Origin: Paraburkholderia graminis C4D1M
GTDB lineage: Bacteria > Pseudomonadota > Gammaproteobacteria > Burkholderiales > Burkholderiaceae
DNA length: 64,000 nt
Reading direction: 5' to 3'
Assembly: GCF_000172415.1 (NCBI RefSeq)
Contig: NZ_ABLD01000015.1
Span: 62,001-126,000 of the forward strand
Shown here: piece by piece, positions 51,577 to 61,390 of the stretch
Numbering within the stretch: position 1 is the stretch's first letter
Layout: each line of letters begins with the position of its first letter
Program-made: the position numbers and the translations under genes
Notes under the pieces: model-generated
Seen by the model: only the letters and a program-made list of their open reading frames with translations
The model's database searches: none
What the model was told of the DNA's origin: nothing

Positions 51577-53604
51577 TCAGGCGCTCGCCGATGCCTCGGC
51601 TTCAAGCAACTGCGGATAGCGTTGCAGCACTTCTTCATACAGTTGCGTGATCACTTTTGGCCCCGGCTCCAAGCTGCCGGCCGCTTCTCTTGCATCGAGT
51701 GCATCGAAGATCTTGTGCTTGAGAAAATGCCGCCATACCACCGGCGCGCGCGACAGAATGCCGGTCAGCACGTCGTAGCGCTCGCGCGTCCATTTCGCTT
51801 CGTACGCGTTGCGCTCCGCGCCATAGTCGAAGTGAGAGGCCGGCCGCCGCTGCGCGTCGCTCTTCGCGGTGGCGCGCATATGCAGGGTCGCGGCTGCATC
51901 GATGGCGATGGCGCCGGCTTCTGCGCCGAGTACCACGCCATACAGATCGCGCGCCTGATCGACGGACAGATAGCCGCGTCGCACGTCTTCGAGCACCTTC
52001 TGCGCGTCTCGTTCGTACGGATCGCCATAGCCGCCGCCACCGCAGCCTTCAAGACGGATCACATCGCCTGGGCCGCACATCACGAGATCGGTCACGCCGA
52101 GATCTTCTTCGCCGTCCGTGCCAGGGTTGCGGGTAAACCGCGATACGGCGCCGGCCTTGCCGCCCAGCACGCCCCATGAAGCGAAGCGCGAGCGGTCGCG
52201 ATTGCGCGCCGTGACGAGCGTACCCGGCGACGACACGCGAAATTCCATCACCGTTCCAAGCCCGCCGCGAAACTTGCCGGCGCCGGCGCTGCCAGGCACC
52301 ACGCCATAGCGCGTGATGCGGATCGGCACTTCGGCTTCGTTGATTTCGACTGGCGTGTTGCGCAGGAACGCGACATTCGCACCCGATGCATCCGAGCCGT
52401 CGGCCGACGCCATGCCGCCCGCACCGCCGCCCACCGGTCCGATCGACGCGATCACCGTGCGGCCGTTGCGGTCGACGGTCTTCACGTTGAGAATCGACAT
52501 GCCGCCCGCGGGACAGGCCGGCAGTCGCTCGGGGCACACCATCGAAAACGCGCCGAACGTGACGTACTGCGCGACCTTGGCCGTCAGACTGCGCATGCCG
52601 ACCGCGGCCGGCGGCACGCAGTTCATGATCGTGCCTTCAGGCAGGATGCAGCGCGCGACTTTCAGCATGCCCGCATTCAGCAGCAGATCGGGATTCAGCG
52701 AATACAGCACGTAGTTGAGGCCAACGAGCGCGAGCACATGCCGCTCCTTGCCACCCGTGGGCATATTCAGCGACGAACTCAGTTGCGGATCGCTACCCGT
52801 GAAGTCGAACACAAGCGAGCCGTCCTTCACTGTCAGCGTCAGCGCAACACGCAGCGGCTTGCCGTTGACCGAATCCTCGTCGGCGTACTCGGCGAAGAAG
52901 TACTCGCCATCCGGCATGCCGCGCACGATCGTGCGCGCCTGCTCCTCCGAATAGTCGAGCAGCGCGTCCATGCCGGCGCGAAACTGCTCGATGCCGAAGC
53001 GCTCGATGATTTCGAGCACACGCCGCTCGCCGGTCATCAGCATCGCGATCTGCGCCTTCAGGTCGCCGCGATTCTGCTCGGCCGCGCGCACGTTGATCGC
53101 CATATGTTCGAGCAATGCTTCATCGAGCACGCCCGCGCGGACGATCTTGGTCGGCGCGAAACGAATGCCTTCCTGATAGATCTCGGTGAGCGTGCGCGAC
53201 AGCGACGCGGGCACCGCGCCGCCCATATCGGTGTTGTGAATGTGCCCGCCGACATAGCAGACAATCTCGCCGCCAAAGAACACTGGTTTCCACATCATCA
53301 CGTCGGGTGTATGAGTGGCGACGTAGCCGCTATACGCGTCGTTCGTCATGCAGATGTCGCCCGGCTCGTACTGATCGATCATGTCGATCACCGCGCCGAA
53401 GTCGAGTCCAGGATACCAGGTCGCGCCCAGCGTTTTCGGCGATGCGAAAGTCAGGCCGCGCGTGTTCATCAGCGTGCAGGAGAAGTCTTCCGTCTCCTTC
53501 ACGAACGCGGAGTGCGCGGTTCGCACGAGCGTGTACGCCATGCTTTCGGCGGCGGCGACGCAATAGTTCGCGAAGATCTGAAGGACGGATTTATCGAATG
53601 TCAT
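51577..53604 (-). CDS. hyuB: Hydantoinase/oxoprolinase B-type subunit (second copy)
   Basis: 675 residues, about 95 longer than the copy at 18655, through a C-terminal extension (from residue ~575: LGAEAGAIAIDAAATLHMRA onward). Core: DKSVLQIFANYCVAAAESMAYTLVRTAHS, GDICMTNDAYSGYVATHTPD, VFDFTGSDPQLSSSLNMPTGG and GGAGGMASADGSDAS. AGGAA before the ATG. 31 bases after hyuA. The extension resembles acetophenone/acetone carboxylase-type subunits. Confidence 0.87.
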   Translation of the reverse strand: MTFDKSVLQIFANYCVAAAESMAYTLVRTAHSAFVKETEDFSCTLMNTRGLTFASPKTLGATWYPGLDFGAVIDMIDQYEPGDICMTNDAYSGYVATHTPDVMMWKPVFFGGEIVCYVGGHIHNTDMGGAVPASLSRTLTEIYQEGIRFAPTKIVRAGVLDEALLEHMAINVRAAEQNRGDLKAQIAMLMTGERRVLEIIERFGIEQFRAGMDALLDYSEEQARTIVRGMPDGEYFFAEYADEDSVNGKPLRVALTLTVKDGSLVFDFTGSDPQLSSSLNMPTGGKERHVLALVGLNYVLYSLNPDLLLNAGMLKVARCILPEGTIMNCVPPAAVGMRSLTAKVAQYVTFGAFSMVCPERLPACPAGGMSILNVKTVDRNGRTVIASIGPVGGGAGGMASADGSDASGANVAFLRNTPVEINEAEVPIRITRYGVVPGSAGAGKFRGGLGTVMEFRVSSPGTLVTARNRDRSRFASWGVLGGKAGAVSRFTRNPGTDGEEDLGVTDLVMCGPGDVIRLEGCGGGGYGDPYERDAQKVLEDVRRGYLSVDQARDLYGVVLGAEAGAIAIDAAATLHMRATAKSDAQRRPASHFDYGAERNAYEAKWTRERYDVLTGILSRAPVVWRHFLKHKIFDALDAREAAGSLEPGPKVITQLYEEVLQRYPQLLEAEASASA

Positions 53605-53635
53605 GGTGTGTTTCCTGGATCGATCTATCGATCTA

Positions 53636-55675
53636 TCAGACCGCTTCGAGAAAGAGGTTGCCGTATTCGTCCACGCGTCCGTCGAAACCCGGCAGCACGC
53701 ATGTCGTGGTGTCGTCCTGCGCGACGATCGCGGGCCCGGCGAACCGGTGTCCGGCGAGCAGCGCGGAGCGCCGGTAAAGCGGGACGCGCCGCCACGCGCC
53801 GTCCAGATACACGTCGATCTCCGATTCCGCGCGCGGCGCACCCTCGCCTGTCGCGATGCGCGGCAGCGCGGGCTTCGGCGTGGGCGCGGTGATGACGAGC
53901 CGCAGCGCCACCACCTGAATCGGCGACTTCTCGTCGCTATGCCCGAAGAGGCGCGCGTGTTCGCGGTGAAACGCCTGCGCGATTGCTTCGATATCGCCGC
54001 CGGTGATCGCTTCCCGCGCGAGCGGCGTGTCGATTTCAAACGATTGCCCGCGATAGCGCATATCGGCCGAAACGACGATCTCGGCGCTTGCGTCCGTCCC
54101 CGCCTCGCGAATCACCCATGCGCGCGCGTCGGCTTCCAGATGCGCGAGATCTTGCGCGAGCAAGGCGAGCGAAGCACGGTCCAGCGGATAGTACGTCGTC
54201 CGAACAAAATCGTTTTTCGTATCGGCGATCAGGCCGCCCAGCGCGCTCAACACGCCCGGCGTGGTCGGCACCAGCAGATTGCGCACGTTCAGCGCGCGCG
54301 CGAGAAAGCAGCCGAGCATCGGCCCCGCGCCGCCGAACGGCATCAGCGCGAACGTGCGCGGGTCGATGCCGAAGCGCGAACTGAGCCGGCTCACGCCCGC
54401 ATACATGCCGGAGATCGACACCTCGATGATGGCCGCGGCCGTCTGATAGATGTCGAGACCCAGACGCCGGGCGAGCGGTTCGATTGCCCGCCGCGACGCG
54501 TCCACGTCGACCTTCACCGCGTTGTAGCCGAGCGCCGCGCTGCCGAGCACGCCGATCACGGCGAACGCATCGGTGATTGTCGGGCGCGTGCCGCCACGGC
54601 CGTAACACACTGGCCCAGGGCTCGATCCCGCGCTTTCGGGCCCGACCTTCAGCACGCCGAATTCGTCGACCCACGCAATCGAACCGCCGCCGTCGCCGAC
54701 CGATGACACCGACACGGACGGAATATGAATCTGGAATTCGCCGATGTATTCGCCGGTCGCATATTGCGGCTGGCCGTCCACGATCAGCGCGATATCCGCT
54801 GTGGTTCCGCCGATGTCGAGGCTCATGCAATCTTTCACGTTACAAAGGCGCGCGAGATACGCCGCGCCGATCACGCCCGACGCGGTGCCGGACAGAATCA
54901 TCTGCACGCAGTTCTGTTTGCCGTGCTCGGCGCTCATCACGCCGCCGTTCGATTTCGTGACTTTCAGATCGGCCGCGACGCCGCTTTCCGCCAACGCCGC
55001 CTGCAACTGCGTCAGATAGTTGGACACGCGCGGCTGCACATAGCCGCCGATAGTCGCCGTCACCGTGCGCTCGTACTCGCGGATGATGGGCCAGACCTCA
55101 TGCGAGCACGACACGAAAAAGCCCGGCAGAGTGGCCTCGACAATTGCTTTCACCTGCCGCTCATGCGCCGGGTTGCGGTACGAATGCAGCAGCGACACCA
55201 CCACGCCTTCGCAGCCCGCCGCCTGCAAGCCGCGTATCGCATCGAGCACGCTTTGTTCATCGACCGGTGTCTCTTCTTCGCCGTCAGCGCCGAGCCGCCC
55301 GATGACACCGAACACGCGGTCGCGCGGAATGAGCGGCGCGGGACGGCTCGACATCAGGTGATACATATCGGGAATCTTCAGGCGCGCGATGTCGAGCACG
55401 TCTTCGAAATTGCGCGTGGTGATGAGGCCGAGCTTCAACCCGCGGCGCTGTACCACCGCATTCACGCCGACCGTCGTGCCGTGCGTGAAATAGGTGACAT
55501 CGTGCGGCTCGATGCCGTAGCGCTCGCGCAGTCCTTCGACGCCCGCGAGCACTTCGCTGCCCGGGCTGTCCGGGCGCGAAAACACCTTTAGCGTGCGGAT
55601 GCTGCGCGTGTCCTCGTCCAACACCGCGAAGTCGGTGAACGATCCACCGATATCGACTCCGATTCTCAAGCCCAT
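53636..55675 (-). CDS. hyuA: Hydantoinase/oxoprolinase A-type subunit (second copy)
   Basis: 679 residues. LRIGVDIGGSFTDFAVLDED (phosphate-1), FTHGTTVGVNAVVQRRGLKLGLITTRNFEDVL, SLDIGGTTADIALIVDGQ (phosphate-2) and GGGSIAWVDEFGVLKVGPESAGSSPGP are the family motifs. It pairs with the B subunit downstream. It differs clearly from the copy at 20400, so the pairs were acquired separately rather than by local duplication. An ATP-dependent amide opening step in the amine operon is likely. Confidence 0.9.
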   Translation of the reverse strand: MGLRIGVDIGGSFTDFAVLDEDTRSIRTLKVFSRPDSPGSEVLAGVEGLRERYGIEPHDVTYFTHGTTVGVNAVVQRRGLKLGLITTRNFEDVLDIARLKIPDMYHLMSSRPAPLIPRDRVFGVIGRLGADGEEETPVDEQSVLDAIRGLQAAGCEGVVVSLLHSYRNPAHERQVKAIVEATLPGFFVSCSHEVWPIIREYERTVTATIGGYVQPRVSNYLTQLQAALAESGVAADLKVTKSNGGVMSAEHGKQNCVQMILSGTASGVIGAAYLARLCNVKDCMSLDIGGTTADIALIVDGQPQYATGEYIGEFQIHIPSVSVSSVGDGGGSIAWVDEFGVLKVGPESAGSSPGPVCYGRGGTRPTITDAFAVIGVLGSAALGYNAVKVDVDASRRAIEPLARRLGLDIYQTAAAIIEVSISGMYAGVSRLSSRFGIDPRTFALMPFGGAGPMLGCFLARALNVRNLLVPTTPGVLSALGGLIADTKNDFVRTTYYPLDRASLALLAQDLAHLEADARAWVIREAGTDASAEIVVSADMRYRGQSFEIDTPLAREAITGGDIEAIAQAFHREHARLFGHSDEKSPIQVVALRLVITAPTPKPALPRIATGEGAPRAESEIDVYLDGAWRRVPLYRRSALLAGHRFAGPAIVAQDDTTTCVLPGFDGRVDEYGNLFLEAV

Positions 55676-55727
55676 TGTCGTGCCCTTGCGTGTGTTAAAT
55701 GGTATGCGTCAAGCGGTGTGCGGCCGT

Positions 55728-57062
55728 TCATGCGTGCCGCCTGCGTTTGTCGATGACGTCGCGAATCTGGTAGTAACTGCCGAGCGCGGGCATGAACCAC
55801 GGCTTGCCGCTATAAAGCGGATGCGTGACCATCGGCGTGCCGTAGGCGCTTGTCTCGGGCGCTTGCCCTTCGACGATCAGCCGCGCGACCTTGTAGCCGA
55901 GGTACGTCATCATCACGACGCCGCTGCCGTTGCAGCCGAGCGCGTAGTAAATGCCATCGGCGGTGCGGCCCAGATGCGGGAGAAAATCCAGCGTGAGCGC
56001 CACGGTGCCGCCCCAGCTATACGCGACCTTCACATCGGCCATCTGCGGAAAACGCTCGACCATCTGCGCGTGCAGCACCGCAGCCGACTGGCGGCGATCG
56101 AGGTGATAAAAGCGCGCGCGGCCGCCGAACAGCAGGCGTTTGCCGTCGGGCGAATAGCGGTAGTAGTTGACGACACGCCGTGTCTCGGAGATGCCGCGAC
56201 GCTTCGGTATCAGCGAGGCGCGCAGGTCGGCCGGCAATTCCTCGGTGGCAATCTGGTGCGATACGACCGGCACCACGCGACGCTGCAAATCGGGCATCGA
56301 CGAACCGGTATAGCCGTTCGTGCAGATCACCACATGCCGGCTCGTGAGCACGCCGCGCGACGTTTCCACCCGGTATTGAGCGCCGCTTCGCGCTATGCTT
56401 CGAACCGCCGCGCGGCTGCATACCGTCACGCCCGCGCCACGCGCCGCGGCGAGCAAACCGGCGAACATCATCGACGGATGAACCTGGCCCGCGCGTTCGA
56501 TCAGCACGCCGCCCGCATAGATGTCGCTCGCCAGTTCGCCGCGTAATTCGTCGCGCGACAGCATGCGTGCGCCGGCGCGCGCATAGGTGTTCAGATTGAC
56601 GATGCGCTTGCGCCAGGCGGCCATGTGCGCATCGGTCCACATTGCGTTGATACGCCCTGCCTTGACGTAGCTGCATTCAATCGCGTTGTCGCGCAGAATG
56701 TTTTCAAACACTTCGAATGACACGGACGCTTCGCCGAGCAACCTTCTCTGCCGTTCTTCGGATACCGAACTATCCAGCTTCTTACCCGACGGCGCCTTGC
56801 CGACGTTCACGCCTCCCGATACCTGGCCGCCGCTTAGCGTGCTTGCGCCGATGCCCGGCACGTCCGCTTCGAGCACCGCCACGCGCAAGCCCTGCTTCGC
56901 GAGTTCGAGCGCGCACGACAAGCCCGCATAACCGGCGCCGACAATCGCCACGTCTGCGTCGCGAGGCACGTCCGACATCAGTTCGTCATGAGGGCGCCAG
57001 TCTTGCCACCAGTACGGCGTGTCGGTGAAATCGGAAGAGAAAACCTGCTTGCGCGTGGACAC
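55728..57062 (-). CDS. FAD-dependent amine oxidoreductase, PuuB-like (second)
   Basis: 444 residues. TPYWWQDWRPHDELMSDVPRDADVAIVGAGYAGLSCALEL carries the typical WW and FAD loop; STLSGGQVSGGVNVGK and GIYYALGCNGSGVVMMTYLGYKVARLI match. The start is GTG at 57062 with AGGGA 8 bases upstream. It lies between the aminotransferase and hyuA on the same strand. With the oxidase at 48384 the operon has two such enzymes, suggesting stepwise oxidation of a polyamine or N-alkyl amine. Confidence 0.85.
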   Translation of the reverse strand: MSTRKQVFSSDFTDTPYWWQDWRPHDELMSDVPRDADVAIVGAGYAGLSCALELAKQGLRVAVLEADVPGIGASTLSGGQVSGGVNVGKAPSGKKLDSSVSEERQRRLLGEASVSFEVFENILRDNAIECSYVKAGRINAMWTDAHMAAWRKRIVNLNTYARAGARMLSRDELRGELASDIYAGGVLIERAGQVHPSMMFAGLLAAARGAGVTVCSRAAVRSIARSGAQYRVETSRGVLTSRHVVICTNGYTGSSMPDLQRRVVPVVSHQIATEELPADLRASLIPKRRGISETRRVVNYYRYSPDGKRLLFGGRARFYHLDRRQSAAVLHAQMVERFPQMADVKVAYSWGGTVALTLDFLPHLGRTADGIYYALGCNGSGVVMMTYLGYKVARLIVEGQAPETSAYGTPMVTHPLYSGKPWFMPALGSYYQIRDVIDKRRRHA

Positions 57063-57128
57063 GGTCGAGTCCCTGGTTGAGTTGAAGAGCCCCGCTCGCG
57101 AGGAAAGCGAGGGCGTGAAAACAGGCGG

Positions 57129-58565
57129 CTACTGCACGGATAACGCGTCGCTAACATCGTCCAGCGCACGGCGCGCAATCGCGACAATTTCGTCGATGTC
57201 CGCGCGCGTGGCGACAAGCGGCGGCGCAAAGCCGACGATGTCGTTGGTGCCGAGCGCACGCACGATCAAACCGCGCGCAAGCGCTGCCTGCGCAACCCGT
57301 TGGCTCGCCTTCGCCGCGGCCGGAAACGGGCGGCGCTCGCTCTTGCCGGCCATCAGTTCGAGCGCGGCGAGCATGCCCACGCCTCTGACATTGCCGACGA
57401 GCGGATGCGCGTCGAACGCCTCATGCAAACGCGCCTGGAAATAAGCGCCAACCTGCGCTGCGTTATTCACGAGCTGCTCGCGCTCGATGATGTCGAGATT
57501 GGTCAACGCCGCCGCCGCGCACACCGGATGGCCCGAATAGGTCCAGCCGTGATTCATCGCGCCCTGCTCACGCGAGCCGCGCTCGATGACATCCCACACG
57601 CGCTCGCTGACGATCACACCCGACAGCGGCAGATACCCGCTCGTCAGGCCCTTCGCCACCGACATCAGATCCGGCTCGAGACCGTAGTGCTCGCTGCCCG
57701 TGCGCGAACCGAGCCGGCCGAAACCGCACACCACTTCATCGACGGCGAAGAGAATGTCGTGACGCCTGAGCACCGCCTGAATCGCGGGCCAATAACCTGA
57801 TGGTGGCGGCACGATGCCGCCCGAGCCCATCACCGGCTCGCCGAAAAATGCGGCGATCGTGTCGGCGCCTTCACGCGCGATCAGTTGCTCCAGGTGCTCG
57901 ACGCAATCCGCGACGAACTCCGCTTCGCTCGCGCCGGGACGTGCATCGCGATAGAAGTCGGGACTAGCCGTGTGCAGCACTTCGCGCATCGGCAGATCGA
58001 AACCGGCGTGAAACTTGGGCTGCCCCGTGAGACTGCCGGTCGCGATGCCCGAGCCGTGATAACTGCGCTGCCGCGCGATGATCTTTTTCTTGCGCGGCCG
58101 CCCCAGCACGTTGTTGTAGTACCAGGCGAGCTTGATCTGCGTTTCGTTCGCGTCCGAGCCCGACATGCCGTAGAACACTTTCTTCATGCCGGGCGGCGCC
58201 CACTCTTCGATCAGGCGCCGCGACAGTTCGACAGCGGGGTCGTTCGAGAAGCCCGCATACGTGTGATAGAACGACAACTCGCGCGTCTGCGCGGCGATTG
58301 CGTCGGCCATTTCCTCGCGTCCATAGCCGATGTTCACGCAGTAGAGTCCTGCGAACGCGTCGATGTACGAGCGTCCCGCGTGATCCTCGATGCGAATCCC
58401 TTTCGCCCGCGAGATGAGGCGCGCATCGAGTTGACCCGACGCATGATCCGACGCATGCGTGCCGGGATGCATCAGATGCCGCCGGTCGGTTTCGAGCGTC
58501 AGTTCGCCATGCGTGCGCATCGCGGGGTTCATGGCGGGGTTCATGGCGGTGTCGATGAAGTTCAT
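57129..58565 (-). CDS. Class III PLP aminotransferase (putrescine/omega-amino:pyruvate type)
   Basis: 478 residues. YIDAFAGLYCVNIGYGREEMADAI, YGMSGSDANETQIKLAWYYNN (PLP-phosphate site), FAVDEVVCGFGRLG (Asp to PLP nitrogen) and DLMSVAKGLTSGYLPLSGVIVS with the Schiff-base Lys are intact. The enzyme transfers an amino group from a terminal amine to pyruvate. It overlaps the aldo/keto reductase gene by ATGA. The N-terminus has an in-frame MNPAMNPAM duplication. Confidence 0.9.
   Translation of the reverse strand: MNFIDTAMNPAMNPAMRTHGELTLETDRRHLMHPGTHASDHASGQLDARLISRAKGIRIEDHAGRSYIDAFAGLYCVNIGYGREEMADAIAAQTRELSFYHTYAGFSNDPAVELSRRLIEEWAPPGMKKVFYGMSGSDANETQIKLAWYYNNVLGRPRKKKIIARQRSYHGSGIATGSLTGQPKFHAGFDLPMREVLHTASPDFYRDARPGASEAEFVADCVEHLEQLIAREGADTIAAFFGEPVMGSGGIVPPPSGYWPAIQAVLRRHDILFAVDEVVCGFGRLGSRTGSEHYGLEPDLMSVAKGLTSGYLPLSGVIVSERVWDVIERGSREQGAMNHGWTYSGHPVCAAAALTNLDIIEREQLVNNAAQVGAYFQARLHEAFDAHPLVGNVRGVGMLAALELMAGKSERRPFPAAAKASQRVAQAALARGLIVRALGTNDIVGFAPPLVATRADIDEIVAIARRALDDVSDALSVQ
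58521..58544 (-). repeat. Tandem 12-bp repeat in the aminotransferase start
   Basis: Two units of ATGAACCCCGC(C/G) in the coding direction, giving MNPA MNPA. Each unit starts with an ATG, so initiation could occur at more than one place. No regulatory role known. Confidence 0.7.
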
Positions 58566-59446
58566 GGTTTGTCCGCCGCTGATGAATGCGCAGGTGCGTC
58601 CCACTCGGGATGCCACGCGGGCTTGCTCACGCGGCCGTCGGCGCGAGTGAGCGCGCCGATGCGCGCCATTGCGCCCGCATCCAGTTCGAAATCGAACACG
58701 GCCAGGTTTTCGCCGATGCGCAGCGGATTCGACGACTTGGGAATCGCCGCCACGCCAGGCTGCTGCACGAGCCAGCGCAAGATGATCTGAGCCGGCTTGC
58801 GCCCGTATTCGCGTGCGATGTCCGCGATGACCGGATCGGCGAGCAGCTTGCCGCTGCCAAGCGGCGTATGCGCAATGAACGCCATGCGATGCCGCCGGCA
58901 CGCGTCGAGCACGCGCGTCTGATCGAGATACGGGTGGTATTCGCACTGATTGGCGGCCAATGGCACAGAAGCAAGCGCGACCGCGCGATCGAGCAGCGCG
59001 GCCGGAAAGTTCGATACGCCGATATGCCGCGTCAAGCCGCTGCGCTGCGCGTCGCAGAGCGCGCCGATGGTCTCTTCGAGCGGCACATCCGGATTGGGCC
59101 AATGCACCAGCAGCAGATCGACGTGATCGAGCCCGAGCCGCGCGACGCTCGCCTCGGCGGCACGCCTGAAATCCGCCGCGCGCAATTCTGTGTGCCACAC
59201 CTTGGTCGTGACGAACACTTCGTCGCGCGGCAAACCGCTCGCCGCGAGCGCCTGCCCGACCGCCTGCTCGTTCTCGTAACGCGCCGCCGTGTCGATATGG
59301 CGATAGCCCGCTGCGAGCGCCGCGCGCACCGCTTGCACCCCTTCGTCATGCGTGGAGCGCCAGGTGCCGAGGCCGATGGCGGGCAAGCGCGCGCCGTGCG
59401 CTTCGATAACCGGCGCAGCGCCGGGCGGCTGAAAAGAGAGTCCCAT
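58562..59446 (-). CDS. Aldo/keto reductase (DkgB-type)
   Basis: 294 residues. IGLGTWRSTHDEGVQAVRAALAAGYRHIDTAARYENEQAVGQAL carries catalytic Asp and Tyr, VTTKVWH the Lys, LLVHWPNPDVPLEE the His; IPKSSNPLRIGENL binds NADPH. It reduces aldehydes made by an aminotransferase or amine oxidase to alcohols. First gene of the leftward operon, divergent from the IclR gene. Confidence 0.88.
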   Translation of the reverse strand: MGLSFQPPGAAPVIEAHGARLPAIGLGTWRSTHDEGVQAVRAALAAGYRHIDTAARYENEQAVGQALAASGLPRDEVFVTTKVWHTELRAADFRRAAEASVARLGLDHVDLLLVHWPNPDVPLEETIGALCDAQRSGLTRHIGVSNFPAALLDRAVALASVPLAANQCEYHPYLDQTRVLDACRRHRMAFIAHTPLGSGKLLADPVIADIAREYGRKPAQIILRWLVQQPGVAAIPKSSNPLRIGENLAVFDFELDAGAMARIGALTRADGRVSKPAWHPEWDAPAHSSAADKP

Positions 59447-59604
59447 TGCCTTAATCGTTCTCCGATGCTTTGCAACTCTAAAAGAGGTGTGCCACAATAC
59501 GGCACGGCGTGCCACGAACAGTGCACGAAAAGTAACACGCGCTTTTTTGCGTTGCAAGCGCAGCGTGGGCGCTCGCCCGTCGCCGTCGCTCATCGGAGAC
59601 CTGC

Positions 59605-60336
59605 ATGAAAAGTTTGTTGAAGAGCCTCGAGATTCTCGAAGCTGTGTCGAAGAACCAGCCGGTCAGCGTCGGCGTGCTGGCGCGCCTGCTCGATATGCCG
59701 AAGTCGAGCGTGCAGCGCGCGCTGCTGACGTTTCACGAGGCGGGCTGGCTTCGCCAGACGAGCGGCGACCTGACACGCTGGGAAGTGGGTCCGCGAATCC
59801 TCGGCGTGCGGCCTGCCGCGCTGCGCGGCGGTGCGCTGTATGCGGCCGCGCGCGGGCCGATGCGCGAGTTGCGCGATTTGACCAACGAGACAGTTCATCT
59901 GTCGGTGCCGGACAGCACCAACTCAATGGTCCTGATCGATCGTGAAGACTGTACGCAGACGGTGCGCACCTTCAGTCCGATTGGCGATCTCAGTCCGTTT
60001 CATGCGACCGCGACGGGCCTGGCGGTACTGGCGTACATGACGGAAGCCGACGTCGACGAAATCCTGAGCCGCGATCTGCCGAAGTTCAGTGACACCACGC
60101 CATCCGATCCGGCCGAGATACGTCTCGAACTCGAGCGCATCCGGCAACGCGGCTATTCGGTGAATCTCTCGCAGTATCGTCCTGCGGTGTGCGCGATCGG
60201 CGCGCCGGTCATCGACTCGGACGGCGCGCCGGCGGCGAGCATCTGCATCTCGATGCCGGAATCGCGCTATGACCCGGCACGTCTCGAAGAATGGGGGAAC
60301 GCGGTAGCGAAGGCGGCTGCTGCGATCGGGGTGTAG
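59605..60336 (+). CDS. IclR-family transcriptional regulator
   Basis: 243 residues. KSLEILEAVSKNQPVSVGVLARLLDMPKSSVQRALLTFHEAGWL is the winged helix; ETVHLSVPDSTNSMVLIDRED and SPFHATATGLAVLAYM belong to the effector domain. GGAG is 7 bases before the ATG. Divergent from the amine operon at 59446 (158 bases between), which it likely controls. A terminator follows. Confidence 0.88.
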   Translation: MKSLLKSLEILEAVSKNQPVSVGVLARLLDMPKSSVQRALLTFHEAGWLRQTSGDLTRWEVGPRILGVRPAALRGGALYAAARGPMRELRDLTNETVHLSVPDSTNSMVLIDREDCTQTVRTFSPIGDLSPFHATATGLAVLAYMTEADVDEILSRDLPKFSDTTPSDPAEIRLELERIRQRGYSVNLSQYRPAVCAIGAPVIDSDGAPAASICISMPESRYDPARLEEWGNAVAKAAAAIGV

Positions 60337-60340
60337 CAGT

Positions 60341-60373
60341 CGGGTGGCATGTGGATTTCACCCGTTATTTTTT
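60341..60373 (+). terminator. Rho-independent terminator after the IclR gene
   Basis: CGGGTG (60341-60346) pairs with CACCCG (60359-60364), and TTATTTTTT follows. The T run overlaps the end of the convergent LysR gene (Lys-Lys-stop), so it may act mainly on the + strand. Confidence 0.6.
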
Positions 60374-61288
60374 GCGGATATCAGGTTCAGCTATCGCGCG
60401 CTCGAACGCTTCCCGCATCGCGCCGCAAAACGTCTCTGCCACGAGCGATAACGGCCGTGACCCATTGGTCACGAGATAAAAATGATCCGGCACGGCGGGC
60501 GTGAACGGCCTGACGGCCACACGCTGCCGCGCAAATGCAGCGGTGACCGGATCGATCAGCGCGACGCCCGCGCCATTCGCGACGAGCGCCACGATGGCTT
60601 GCGAGAGTTGCGCCTCGATCACGAGATCGCGCGCGATGCCTGCATCGACGAAAACGCGGTCAATCGCGCTGCGTGCATCGAAGCTCTGCGGAAACGACAC
60701 GAAGCGCTCGCCGCGTAAATCCGCGGGAGTCAGCGACGCCTTGCGCGCCAGCCGATGCCCGCGCGGCACGATGCAACGCATGACCGCATTCGCCAGGCGT
60801 TCGCTCCGAACGGCAGGATGCGGAATCGGCTCCGCGATCACGCCGACATCGCACTGCCCGGACGCGACTTTCTCGACGACCGTCGTCGCGCTATGCGTGA
60901 GCAGGCTGATGTCGATACCCGCATGCCGCTCCACGAACCGCGCGATCACGGAAGGCAGCAAATCGAGCGCCACGGCGGGCGAGCCTGCCACGCGCAACGA
61001 GCCGCGCCGCATCGCGCGTATCTGCCGCGCCGCCTGCGCGATGCGGTCCATGCCGACGAATGCGCGCTCCACTTCTTCCGACAACACGCGCGCTTCCGCC
61101 GTGGGCGTGAGCCGCCCCTGCTGACGATCGAACAGCACGAAGCCGACGCGGCTTTCCAGATCGGCGATAAGACGGCTCACCGCGGGTTGCGAGATATGCA
61201 GCGACTCGGCGGCGCGGGTGACGGTGTGCCGAAGCATGACGGCGCGAAAGGCCTCGATCTGGCGGATCTTGAGTTCGGATGTGTCCAT
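60365..61288 (-). CDS. LysR-family transcriptional regulator
   Basis: 307 residues. LKIRQIEAFRAVMLRHTVTRAAESLHISQPAVSRLIADLESRVGFVLFDRQQGRLTPTAEA is the DNA-binding part; the group is that of NocR/OccR and HexA-like regulators, which respond to opines and imino acids. Divergent from the flavin/2Fe-2S dehydrogenase operon; ATAA-CATTAGA-TTAT (61297-61311) just upstream of its start is a T-N11-A-like site. Confidence 0.88.
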   Translation of the reverse strand: MDTSELKIRQIEAFRAVMLRHTVTRAAESLHISQPAVSRLIADLESRVGFVLFDRQQGRLTPTAEARVLSEEVERAFVGMDRIAQAARQIRAMRRGSLRVAGSPAVALDLLPSVIARFVERHAGIDISLLTHSATTVVEKVASGQCDVGVIAEPIPHPAVRSERLANAVMRCIVPRGHRLARKASLTPADLRGERFVSFPQSFDARSAIDRVFVDAGIARDLVIEAQLSQAIVALVANGAGVALIDPVTAAFARQRVAVRPFTPAVPDHFYLVTNGSRPLSLVAETFCGAMREAFERAIAEPDIRKK

Positions 61289-61390
61289 AACATTAGATTA
61301 TAGATGACCGACAAACTGGCATTTGACGCAGTTTTTTGCAGCGCCCAAAGTTCGGTCTCGACTCGTAAAAACAGGCAGGAAACGCATTTC

